From Sphingomonas sp. CFBP 8760 (GTDB lineage: Bacteria; Pseudomonadota; Alphaproteobacteria; Sphingomonadales; Sphingomonadaceae), in contig NZ_JACYUG010000005.1 in the NCBI RefSeq assembly GCF_014841615.1, forward strand, positions 15,366 to 79,365: 64,000 bases of DNA. Reading direction: 5' to 3'. This document shows, one piece after another, positions 31,941 through 39,897 of the stretch; positions within the stretch are counted from its first letter, which is position 1, and every line of letters starts with the position of its first letter. A program made the position numbers and the translations under genes. Below the pieces are notes generated by a model that saw nothing but the letters and a program-made list of their open reading frames with translations, had not been told where the DNA came from and made no database searches.

Positions 31941-32669
31941 ATGCAATATTATTCATCATTTGCCGCAATAACAATACCGACCACGGCGTCCGCGCAAACA
32001 TTCGTCGATGTATTCGCCGCTCGCTACCCACCTGAACGCACTGCGGCATCGATCACCGCAGACGAGGCCAGGATCAATGGTGCGATCGTACCGGCGCAGC
32101 TGCGGGTTGATGTCGAAAGCCTGAGGCCAACGAAATCGACCATATTCGGCCTTCGTGTTGGGCATTGGTTCAATTGGTTCGGTGTGGCTATAGATGCAGC
32201 CACGCTAAGTCCTGATTTGGACCGGCAAACCGTCAGAGCCTCGGCCAATCTGAGGTTCGACGAACGGGTGTTTGGCGAGCAGGTAACCATCGATCCTGGG
32301 CAATCGGTCGCCGTCGACATACCCAGGCTGAAGGTTCCGACGACCGCGACGGCCGCTGCCCTAGCGATGGTTCGCATACCCCGCGCAGGCGTCCAGCCCT
32401 ACATCTTCGCTGGTCCGGCCTATCTCATCACCGACAGCGACGTCAGTGGCTACTGGGGGATTCGGGCTGGTGTCGGCGCCAGGCTGCCCCTTTCCCGCCA
32501 CATCGCCATGTTCGCAGAGTACCGATACACGGGCATCGGTAATGCCCACGCGATCGCTGGTCGGGTCACAGGATCGGCTGGAGGAATCTCCGGATCGACT
32601 GGCGACATCCATGTCGGGCTCGATATGCGCAATCACAGCCTGGCTGGAGGGCTGAATCTGACATTCTAG
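31941..32669 (+). CDS. predicted outer-membrane beta-barrel protein (242 aa)
   Basis: Short signal-like start (YYSSFAAITIPTTASAQT) then alternating strands, with the porin-like segment VQPYIFAGPAYLITD, an aromatic-rich IAMFAEYRYTGIG and a final SLAGGLNLTF ending in Phe, as outer-membrane proteins do. No named family recognised. The upstream 130 bp next to the IS are AT-rich, and the original 5' region may have been changed by IS insertion. Start chosen at ATG 31941. Confidence 0.65.
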   Translation: MQYYSSFAAITIPTTASAQTFVDVFAARYPPERTAASITADEARINGAIVPAQLRVDVESLRPTKSTIFGLRVGHWFNWFGVAIDAATLSPDLDRQTVRASANLRFDERVFGEQVTIDPGQSVAVDIPRLKVPTTATAAALAMVRIPRAGVQPYIFAGPAYLITDSDVSGYWGIRAGVGARLPLSRHIAMFAEYRYTGIGNAHAIAGRVTGSAGGISGSTGDIHVGLDMRNHSLAGGLNLTF

Positions 32670-33085
32670 GACCGGCCCGATGCGCAGACGTGTCGTACCG
32701 ACCCGCCCGCGGCGTGTCGGTACGACGGCATCGTCGAGGCCCTTATCAACGCGATGCCTGAGGCGGGAGGGGGGCGCGGTTGATGGTGGCGGGGCTACTC
32801 GGCCGCCGTTTCGATGGGCTCGGCAGGCGTCCTTTCATGGACAAGGCTTTCCTAGGCCGACAGCCCCTGCGGGCATGGGGTCAGATCGTCGGGCGATGGC
32901 TGGCAGTTGGCCGACATCGACGAGCTCTTTCCATCGTCATGCTCTGCCGTACGGGGTCGAAGGACTACGCTCCGAGCAGGAAGTGGTCATCGGCCAGAAC
33001 GCCATGCGCGCATGCGAACCGTCACCGGCCCGTCATCTCGATCCGATCGTTTGCCTGACGAACGACAGGATCTGGCCCGGGCGGA
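32670..33085. other. 416-bp gap, no supported gene
   Basis: Open frames here lack start signals and family resemblance. It lies downstream of the beta-barrel gene and the 3' end of a leftward operon. Confidence 0.55.
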
Positions 33086-33967
33086 TCATAGGAACCGCGT
33101 CGCCGCCGTGATCGGTTCGATGTCCGGTCCCATCGCCCTCGCTCCTGCCGGTACGGCATAGACGTTGGCGGCCAGCCATAACTCCTCCGCGATGCGGGCG
33201 TCGTCGGACACTTCCCGCCACCAGACGCGTCGGTCGAGATCCCAGCGGTATCCCCGTTCCTTGAGCATGTCCTTGACGTCGAAGGCCGCACCGACCGCCC
33301 TGACCATCCAGCTCGGCTGCGTCGCCGCCTTGATCAGAATGGTCAGCGCCGTCCGATCGTCGAAGCGATGTCGGAGCAGCTGAATGACGGCGTCCACATC
33401 CGCGCCAGCACCTCGCCCTTCGTGGAACCACCCGGCCTGACGGAGGAGATGACCGAGCTCCACTCCGTCGAAGCCGTTCGATCTCCAGTCGATCTGCGTC
33501 ATCGAGCAGGCCCATGCGAGATCGCCGACGCCTTCCAGCCGACGTTCGATCCGAGGCCTGTCGGCGGCGGCACGATGCGAGATCACGATGCACGCCGAAC
33601 GTAGCAGACGTACCGCCACCTCGTCCTTGATGCCACGGCCTGCCACGTCCGCGTCGGTCAGACCGGTGACTGCGGCGACATCCGGCGGTATCGCGACGCC
33701 CGGGTCCTCGTACCATCGATATACCCGGTCGACATGGGTGACGACGCCAGTCCGGTCGAACCGGAAGCGGCGCATCGCAAGATCGATGATCGTTGTCCGC
33801 GTCGGGCTTTCCCCCGTGGCCCGGGCGGCGACGACTACGCCTATCCTGGTGTCGGATCCGTTGCCGACGCCGGTGGACCCATCCTGCACGTCGAGACGGT
33901 ACTGAACGCGCACGTTCCCGTTCTTGCCGACCGCGTCGACGCGGCTGGTACCTTCCACTTGTTCCAT
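33086..33967 (-). CDS. DEDD 3'-5' exonuclease-fold protein lacking key catalytic residues (293 aa)
   Basis: Resembles PolIII-epsilon-type exonucleases of proteobacterial plasmids: RRFRFDRTGVVTHVDRVYRW, VTGLTDADVAG, a conserved WACSMTQIDWRSNGFDG and a C-terminal RGYRWDLDRRVWWREV module. At the first motif, where I expect DTETTG, it reads AARATG, so the Asp and Glu are lost; the exonuclease III His (usually GHRAxxD) is Arg. The Asp in AADRP and in ADVDAV remain. Probably catalytically dead or with a changed role. ATG 33967. Last gene of a three-gene leftward run. Confidence 0.65.
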   Translation of the reverse strand: MEQVEGTSRVDAVGKNGNVRVQYRLDVQDGSTGVGNGSDTRIGVVVAARATGESPTRTTIIDLAMRRFRFDRTGVVTHVDRVYRWYEDPGVAIPPDVAAVTGLTDADVAGRGIKDEVAVRLLRSACIVISHRAAADRPRIERRLEGVGDLAWACSMTQIDWRSNGFDGVELGHLLRQAGWFHEGRGAGADVDAVIQLLRHRFDDRTALTILIKAATQPSWMVRAVGAAFDVKDMLKERGYRWDLDRRVWWREVSDDARIAEELWLAANVYAVPAGARAMGPDIEPITAATRFL

Positions 33968-34034
33968 GTGCTTCTCCGTTACCTGCCAGGACGGCGCGGC
34001 GGGACGGCGTGCGTCGCCCGCGCCAGCGCGATGA

Positions 34035-34532
34035 CTACAGTTCGACGCGCTGCTCGATGTCCACGACGAACGTGCCGACATCCACCGAGCCGCAGTCCCT
34101 CTCGACGCGTCTGATGACCTCCGCCAGCGTCTCAGGAACGAGCGCGATGACGATCGGCGACGAACGGTGAAAGCCGACCCGGATCTCCGCGAGCGGCACC
34201 ACGTCGTCGCCAAAGCGGCGGCGGAGCCGCTGGACCACCTCCATGGGATGCCGGGCAACGGACGCGTGGAACGCCTGCATCAGGACCGGCCCGCCTCCCG
34301 AGGCGATCGACGCCGTGTAGAGCTGTGGCGCGGTCGACGACTTCGCACGGCCGCTCCTCCCACGCCGGGGCCTGGCCAGCCGGCCTCGGTCTCCTGGCGG
34401 CCGGACGATGGGGATCTGGAACGGGAGGTCGTCGTCGCTCTCGCGATGTGTTGCCACCGTGAGCGCGGAACGCCCCCTGCGGATCGGCGCCGTGGCCGGT
34501 AGGCGAGGGGAGCTTCCAGTGAAGATCGTCAT
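34035..34532 (-). CDS. hypothetical protein (165 aa)
   Basis: N-terminal 65 residues are basic and probably disordered. The C-terminal 95 residues look folded (VLMQAFHASVARHPMEVVQRLRRRFGDDVVPLAEIRVGF, SPIVIALVPETLAEVIRRV). No family recognised. It lies between a small acidic protein and the exonuclease-fold gene on the same strand, so probably one operon. Confidence 0.5.
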   Translation of the reverse strand: MTIFTGSSPRLPATAPIRRGRSALTVATHRESDDDLPFQIPIVRPPGDRGRLARPRRGRSGRAKSSTAPQLYTASIASGGGPVLMQAFHASVARHPMEVVQRLRRRFGDDVVPLAEIRVGFHRSSPIVIALVPETLAEVIRRVERDCGSVDVGTFVVDIEQRVEL

Positions 34533-34591
34533 GTCGTCTTCTCCAAGTCGGGTGTGCCCGGACGAATGGCGTGACCTGACACGCGTCAGGT

Positions 34592-34984
34592 TCAGACCGC
34601 GGCGAACACCGCGGGGGCATCGTCGAGGCAGAGATCGTCGATGATGGCGGGATCCGCATCGAGCCCCAGGACCAGGTCATGGAGCAGGATCGCCCTGATG
34701 CAATGACCCAGCTCGAGAGCTGCCTCGACGGCATCGCGGCCATCCAAGAGTTCGCGCGATGCGAGCATCCATGCCATGGGGTCGTGATCCATCCCTTCGC
34801 GCTGGGAGCGTGCCCACGTCTCGGCCGAGACCAGCGCAAGGCGAATCAGGCGGCGACGGGTTGCGATGACCGGAGAGTCGTACGGGCTGTCGGGATCAAG
34901 AGGGTCGGGCGGCATGGACCCTGGATCTGCCCGTCGAACCCCTGCGGCGCGTGACGGGTCGAACGTCGTATCCATAGGGTGCAT
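34592..34984 (-). CDS. hypothetical acidic protein (130 aa)
   Basis: Polar, Pro/Asp-rich N-terminus, then a helical region (VIATRRRLIRLALVSAETWARSQ, AVEAALELGHCIRAILLHDLVLGLDADPAIID). No family recognised. First gene of the three-gene run ending with the exonuclease-fold protein. A GTAGG/CCTAC inverted repeat at 35050-35063 lies about 65 bp upstream and could be an operator. Confidence 0.5.
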   Translation of the reverse strand: MHPMDTTFDPSRAAGVRRADPGSMPPDPLDPDSPYDSPVIATRRRLIRLALVSAETWARSQREGMDHDPMAWMLASRELLDGRDAVEAALELGHCIRAILLHDLVLGLDADPAIIDDLCLDDAPAVFAAV

Positions 34985-35154
34985 CTCCTTTCACCATGCC
35001 TCGGCACGGCTGCGTCTATCCGTCCGACATGCGGCCGAGCATCGGAAAGGTAGGAAACCCTACTTATAATTCAACCCTTCTGGAAATGTAGCATTACTCA
35101 TGGTGGATGTCTTTCCGTCTTCGTCCGCCCTGCGCCTGCGGACATGGAAGGAAA

Positions 35155-35181
35155 GCCCCGCATCCGTAGGCGCTGCGGGGC
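35155..35181 (-). terminator. probable terminator of the lipoprotein gene
   Basis: An 8-bp stem GCCCCGCA / TGCGGGGC around an 11-nt loop, followed on the minus strand by TTTCCTT, begins 7 bp past the lipoprotein gene's stop. Confidence 0.6.
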
Positions 35182-35187
35182 GAGCCG

Positions 35188-35550
35188 TCACATCGTGACA
35201 TACCATGTGCCATCGACCCGTCGGAGCTTCGTCTGCTCGCGCGCGACGGTGCCGTCGCCGTAGTGTCCCTCGGCCCGGACGATCGCATGATCGGCGTCCG
35301 CCTTTACGATCTCGGCGACGGAGACGTTCTTCAGGCCGCCATGGGATTTACCCTTCGCCGCTTCGGTGGCCAGGACGGCCGCGATGATGGGGCCCACCGT
35401 CTGAGCCATCGCAGGATCCATGCGCTGCATCGCCTCCGCCGTCCGCCCGGCGGCCTTGTCCTCCATGAAGCCACGCGCGGTATCCTCCGGGCCGGCCGAG
35501 CAGGCGGCAAGCGACAGGCACGCGGCCGCGACGAACTGTATCTTCCTCAT
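35188..35550 (-). CDS. small lipoprotein, DUF4878-like (120 aa)
   Basis: Lipoprotein signal with lipobox LAACS near residue 17, then an NTF2-like small domain (DTARGFMEDKAAGRTAEAMQRM, then HAIVRAEGHYGDGTVAREQTKLRRVDGTWYVTM) typical of DUF4878-type lipoproteins of unknown role. ATG 35550 gives the canonical lipobox position. Confidence 0.7.
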   Translation of the reverse strand: MRKIQFVAAACLSLAACSAGPEDTARGFMEDKAAGRTAEAMQRMDPAMAQTVGPIIAAVLATEAAKGKSHGGLKNVSVAEIVKADADHAIVRAEGHYGDGTVAREQTKLRRVDGTWYVTM

Positions 35551-35594
35551 GTGAAACGTTCCTCTGGTCCGGATCATGGGGATGGTCGTGGCGA

Positions 35595-36347
35595 TCACAG
35601 CGCCGGCTTCCGCGCTCGCGTGGAGAAGAAGGCGTCGGCTGCCTGGGCGACCAGAGCGTAAGGCCGCTCGGCCGAGCCTTCCGGTGCCTGCAGCAATATC
35701 GTGCCGCCGTCGGACCCGAGTCGTACCGTCGCGCGGAACCCGGCCGGCGTTGTGGCACCCCACCGTGCGGTAAGGTCGCTACCGCCGTCGTCGGTCCGTG
35801 GCCTGCCCCACTTGCCGACGAGCATCCGCCGCCATTCGGCGGCCGCCGTGCCCTGTGCCGCGACATAGACGATGTCGTAGAGATGCGCCCCGTCCGGCCA
35901 CGTCAGCATGCGCAGCGTGTATCGGCCACCCGCATCGTCCTCCACGTTGGCCTCGCTGAGCACGCCACGATGGGTCTCCTCGCCACCGGCACCTCCGCGT
36001 GTATTGATGAGGCTCCTGACCGAGGACTCGAAGTCGACGCCCCGCGTAATGATGCCCGGGGTCATGTGCCGGGTGCGGACGACGGCGTCCACCTGCGCCT
36101 CGGACATGCCGAGCCGGAAGCCGCCGAGATCGAAGCCGACCGCATCGCCTGGTTTCGCATGGTCGGCGACGGCCGTCAGGCCAGGCATGACGGGCGTCGA
36201 CGGGATGACGAGTCCCGGCTGATTGGGGCCGCTGCCGAAAATGGGCGGGATACGATCGAGCAGCCGGGTGGTCGGCGCACGCTGCGAGCTCGCGGGCAAG
36301 GGTGCCGCAAGGGTGCAGATGACGGGTATGACGATGGCGAAGCGCAT
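35595..36347 (-). CDS. exported hypothetical protein (250 aa)
   Basis: Signal peptide (IVIPVICTLAAPLPASSQ). The mature protein has a GFDLGGFRLGMSEAQVDAVVR segment, reminiscent of periplasmic proteins with a small lipoprotein-like beta domain, and no catalytic motif I recognise. It is 45 bp upstream of the lipoprotein gene on the same strand, so probably co-transcribed. Confidence 0.6.
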   Translation of the reverse strand: MRFAIVIPVICTLAAPLPASSQRAPTTRLLDRIPPIFGSGPNQPGLVIPSTPVMPGLTAVADHAKPGDAVGFDLGGFRLGMSEAQVDAVVRTRHMTPGIITRGVDFESSVRSLINTRGGAGGEETHRGVLSEANVEDDAGGRYTLRMLTWPDGAHLYDIVYVAAQGTAAAEWRRMLVGKWGRPRTDDGGSDLTARWGATTPAGFRATVRLGSDGGTILLQAPEGSAERPYALVAQAADAFFSTRARKPAL

Positions 36348-37249
36348 TCAGCGGTCTCCCGGAGCGTCTGGGAGGATGGGCCGGACTACCTGATGGCTCC
36401 CTGCGGCGATGCGCATGGCGCAGCGCGGGGATCATCGTCGACGGTCCGACGAGATGGCACGCCGCCCAGTCGGCCGCATCTCGCTGCGCGAGATGCGGGC
36501 CTCCTGAGCCGGATGTTGGAAACCAGAACGAGACTGGCGCGAACGCCTTTAGCCGGGGCTTGGACATACGCGTCCGCCACCCGGCCGAAGAAGCTCTTCG
36601 ACCATCAATGGTCTTTCGACCGACTCTCGTTCAGGGTTTCCACGCCCCGGCCCGGGAACCGCTTCCCGTGCAGAAGTGATAATAGGTATCGCTCCGCCCG
36701 AACGCCAACGTTTTAAGGGATGGATATGCGATGAAATCGACATCGCGCCATCACTGCCGGCCACAGGCATGGCCTGACCAACACGATCCCCTGCCACGGC
36801 TGCCACATGATGCCACCGGCAAGTCCCGATCCGCGATCCGCCGTGCGTACACGACGGTAGCCGTCCGGTATGACGAGCCTAGGGAGCCCCGCGATGGCCA
36901 CGGCGTTCCCGGGTCCTGCAGGGGCGGTGGTACATAGTGGCTCGCCGTGGATCGTCGAATGCACCGAAACTTGACGAGGAAGACAATTCGCCAGCGCCCG
37001 AGTTGCGGACATTCATGACAATGCTATCAAACTCGCGATGCGCAGCTCATTAACGGCCTTTCCGATCTGCCGAACGGAACGTCTAGCCGTCAGACCATTG
37101 TTCATGCCTTATGCAAAAGCGGTACGGGCAGTCGCGGACGATACGTCCATTACCGATGTCGTCCATTCTCTGCCGACTCAACTCACCCGTTGGAATGCGG
37201 AAGCTCTGATCAGCAGTAACAATGACGAGAACTTCCTCCTTGGCGCCTA
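36348..37249. other. about 900-bp gap with no firmly supported gene
   Basis: The only candidate is a 70-codon frame at 37038-37250 on the plus strand (SSLTAFPICRTERLAVRP onward), without a clear ribosome-binding site. Other frames look like chance open frames in GC-rich DNA. The stretch ends at the terminus of an IS5-family fragment. Confidence 0.5.
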
Positions 37250-37757
37250 GAGGCTGTTATGGACTTTGGAGCGCGTCTGATTCATCCGTTCTTGGATGAG
37301 CATTTGCCGCAAGGGGTATCCGTCTGACGTCAGCGACGAGGAATGGTCGCTGGTTGCGCCGTACCTGCTGTTGCAGCGCGAGGATGCCGGCCAGCGGGAG
37401 CACGATCTGCGCGAGGTGTTCAACGGTCTGCGCTATATCGTGAAGACCGGCGCGCCGTGGCGGTGGATGCCGAACGATCTGCCACCCTGGGCGGCGGTCT
37501 ACCAGCAGACGCAGCGATGGCTGGCGGCGGGCTGCTTCGAGGCGCTGGTCGACGATCTGCGCGGCGTGCTGCGACTGGCGGCGGGGCGCACGGCCGAGCC
37601 GATCGCCGCGATCATCGATAGTCGGACGCTGCGCTCCACGCCCGAGAGCGGCGAGCGTGCCGGCTATGACGGCGGGAAACGCAAGAGGGGCTCGAAGATC
37701 CACATGGCCGTCGATACGCTGGGTCATCTGCTTGCACTTCATGTCACGCCGGTGTCG
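37250..37757 (+). mobile_element. IS5-family insertion sequence, 5' fragment
   Basis: Begins GAGGCTGTTATGGACTTTGG, which resembles an IS5-family (IS1031-like) terminal inverted repeat, preceded by CTA. The element carries the first 150 or so codons of a transposase and then stops matching near 37757, where unrelated sequence begins. The right end is missing. Confidence 0.75.
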
Positions 37758-37796
37758 ATTAGCAACAAGACATGCTATCGTAAGCCATTGAAATGA
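37296..37796 (+). pseudogene. truncated IS5-family transposase
   Basis: GYPSDVSDEEWSLVAPYLLL, FNGLRYIVKTGAPWRWMPNDLP and the first catalytic Asp in AAIIDSRTLRSTPESG are standard for IS5-group transposases, as is KRKRGSKIHMAVDTLGHLLALHVTP. The protein leaves the family after HVTP (near 37757), losing the second Asp and Glu. It cannot be active alone. Confidence 0.85.
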
Positions 37797-37800
37797 CGTG

Positions 37801-37836
37801 GATTGTGCAAAAAGCGGTTTTGCGGATTTTGCAATC
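37801..37836. other. nested inverted repeat beyond the IS5 break
   Basis: GATTGTGCAAAA (37801-37812) faces TTTTGCAATC (37827-37836), and inside it GCAAAA/TTTTGC (37807-37812, 37818-37823) forms a smaller stem. Lies 40 bp from the IS5 break. May be a recombination or regulatory site of whatever replaced the right end. Confidence 0.4.
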
Positions 37837-37958
37837 GAAACTACTCAAGTTGGGCGTTTGAGCAACAACGAGTACGCAACCGGTTCGGCGCGGGCGTAGT
37901 GATCGTCTCGCGGGATGCTAACGCAGTTGTCGGGCATCGGGATCGCAGCGAATCGTGC

Positions 37959-38198
37959 TCAGTTCGTCGATTGGTCCACCGTGCTGGGTGGACCCTCCAT
38001 TCGCTGGTGAGGTCCCGTTGGCTCCAGCTCAGTGACCTTAGCGTGGGCCGTTAGCTGCCGCATCGCTGTCGCCACGTCGGACGGCAGACTGGCCACGATC
38101 TCGGTGATCGCGTCTTCGGCTTGCGCGAGCATGGTTCCCGCCCGCTTCGCCAGGGTCGAGCGAGTCGCATAGTCGCTCACGGCCGCGTCCAGCATCAT
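37959..38198 (-). CDS. hypothetical small helical protein (79 aa)
   Basis: Helix-rich sequence (MLDAAVSDYATRSTLAKRAGTMLAQAEDAITEIVASLPSDVA is amphipathic throughout) with normal codon usage. No family recognised. A plus-strand frame overlaps it (38121-38483); its part beyond 38200 (KAGRYLERVVGRTIGVLSIW onward) could instead be the true coding strand, so only one of the two is likely real. Confidence 0.35.
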   Translation of the reverse strand: MMLDAAVSDYATRSTLAKRAGTMLAQAEDAITEIVASLPSDVATAMRQLTAHAKVTELEPTGPHQRMEGPPSTVDQSTN

Positions 38199-38479
38199 GT
38201 TGGTCTGAACCTGACGGCGGACCGCAAGGCCGGGCGCTATCTCGAACGTGTGGTAGGCCGCACCATCGGCGTCCTTTCCATCTGGCCGGCACGCCTCAAC
38301 GTGCAGAGACTGCCGGAGTGGGCCGCGGAACGAGCGCCACGGCTCGACCGGGAAAAGGCCCGGGCTAGGATCCTGCTGGCGGTGGATGACTACAACGCTC
38401 CCTTGATTGCGGGCATCGGCTCGTCGGGCGATAGGCCGCCACCAGAAGGATTGGTCGAACTACTGAGGGCATTCGGTAG

Positions 38480-39619
38480 TTAGGCGATCCGCCCTGCATC
38501 GACGATGCGCGGCGGCGGAGAATCCCGCGCGGCATTGTGAACGCGAAATGCCTGCGCCAACGCGTCCAGGGTCTCCCGCCGGTCGAGGGGACTATCGGCA
38601 CCGGCCCGTAGGGCCCGCGTCGGATCCCGCGATGCCAGCGGTCCGTAGATGTTTAGTCCCGGCATCTGGTGGATCGGGTCGACGATGAACCGATCTGGCT
38701 CTGAGGTCCAGATCTTGGCGATGTATTCGTAGGATGTGAGGCCACTGAGCGTCTTGAGCCGGCGAGCGAAATTGTAGGCGGCCATGAAGTCGGCGAGGTG
38801 TGTCCGGAGCTGGTCGTGGCTCTCGTAGTGGAAGCGTTTGACGGTCGCCTCTTTGATCGTCCGGTTCATCCGCTCGACCTGGCCGTTCGTCCACGGATGG
38901 TTCGGTTTGGTGAGCCGGTGCTCGATGTCGTTGGCCTCGCAGATCATGTCGAAGCGCATCTGGCGCGACCAGGGGGTGTTGCGGTTGCGGGGCTGCTCGG
39001 CGAACTGGATCCCATTATCGGTCAGGATCGTGTGGATGCGGTAGGGCACGGCTTTCAGCAGGTGTTCGAGGAACTCCCACGCTGTCCGTCGATCAGCCTT
39101 GTCGACGAGTTGGGTGACCGCGAACTTGCTCGTGCGGTCGATGCCGACGAACAGGTACAGTTTGCCTTCGGCGGTCTGCACCTCGGCGATATCCATATGG
39201 AAGAAACCGATTGGATAGCGTTTGAAGCGCTGTCGCTTCGGCTTATTCCCTTCAATGTCCGGCAGACGGGATATGCCATGACGCTGCAGGCAGCGGTGTA
39301 GCGCTGAGCGCGTCAACGGCGGGATCGATGGCTGCAAGGCGTAGAGGCAGTCGTCCAACGGCAACAGCGTGTGCCGGCGGAACGCCACAACCATTGCCTC
39401 CTCGGCTTCGGTCAAGGTCGTGGAGTGAGGGGCCTTCGGCCCAGTCTTCAGATCCTCGACCGTCACCCGCTTCCGCCACTTCGCCACCGTCTTCGGATTG
39501 ATCCCCAGCTCCCGGCTCAGCGTCGCGAGCGAAGCTTGCGATCGCTGTATTGCTGCTCGGACGGCGTGCGTGGTCGTGGCGCTCCCGTGACGAACTTGTC
39601 CCATACGGCTTCCTTCCAT
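38480..39619 (-). CDS. IS481-family transposase with read-through tail (379 aa)
   Basis: Intact integrase core: first Asp in GFFHMDIAEV, second Asp in HTILTDNGIQF, Glu in NGQVERMNRTIKEA, preceded by the helix-turn-helix LATLSRELGINPKTVAKWRKR. The element ends at PGLN; with no stop codon at the IS edge, the frame continues about 55 residues into flanking DNA (IYGPLASRDPTRALR onward). The start may be 39619 or the ATG at 39604. Catalytically complete unless the tail interferes. Confidence 0.88.
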   Translation of the reverse strand: MEGSRMGQVRHGSATTTHAVRAAIQRSQASLATLSRELGINPKTVAKWRKRVTVEDLKTGPKAPHSTTLTEAEEAMVVAFRRHTLLPLDDCLYALQPSIPPLTRSALHRCLQRHGISRLPDIEGNKPKRQRFKRYPIGFFHMDIAEVQTAEGKLYLFVGIDRTSKFAVTQLVDKADRRTAWEFLEHLLKAVPYRIHTILTDNGIQFAEQPRNRNTPWSRQMRFDMICEANDIEHRLTKPNHPWTNGQVERMNRTIKEATVKRFHYESHDQLRTHLADFMAAYNFARRLKTLSGLTSYEYIAKIWTSEPDRFIVDPIHQMPGLNIYGPLASRDPTRALRAGADSPLDRRETLDALAQAFRVHNAARDSPPPRIVDAGRIA

Positions 39620-39660
39620 TCCAACGAAAGGATCGCACCATTAAACCGTGGGATCAAACA
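38650..39660 (-). mobile_element. IS481-family insertion sequence, copy 2 (1011 bp)
   Basis: Same termini as copy 1 (TGTTTAGTCCC left, GGGATCAAACA right) and closely similar internal sequence, without the two REP-like insertions. Flanks do not give an obvious target-site duplication. Together with copy 1 it bounds 31.8-38.6 kb, in the same orientation, so the pair could act as a composite unit or recombine to delete the interval. Confidence 0.9.
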
Positions 39661-39897
39661 CCTAACCAAGACATGAATGTCGCGCCTTGCCGGGGCGGAG
39701 CATACGGGCTCGACTCCTCTCACAAGCCACCCTCGGCAGTCTAGAAGTTAGTGATTAAATGAGGAGTCGCCACTTAGCACCTTTTGAAAAAGAGATGGCG
39801 ACCCAAGGCAACAAACCCACGAAACCGAAGGACGAAAGGTAAGCGCTAATTTCTGTAATTAATAGGCATCTTCCGACGTCACAAATCAATTGAACAA

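Noticed and set aside
32680..33111. 143-codon plus-strand ORF downstream of the beta-barrel gene
   Set aside because: Arg/Pro-rich, no start signal, overlaps the end of the exonuclease-fold gene.
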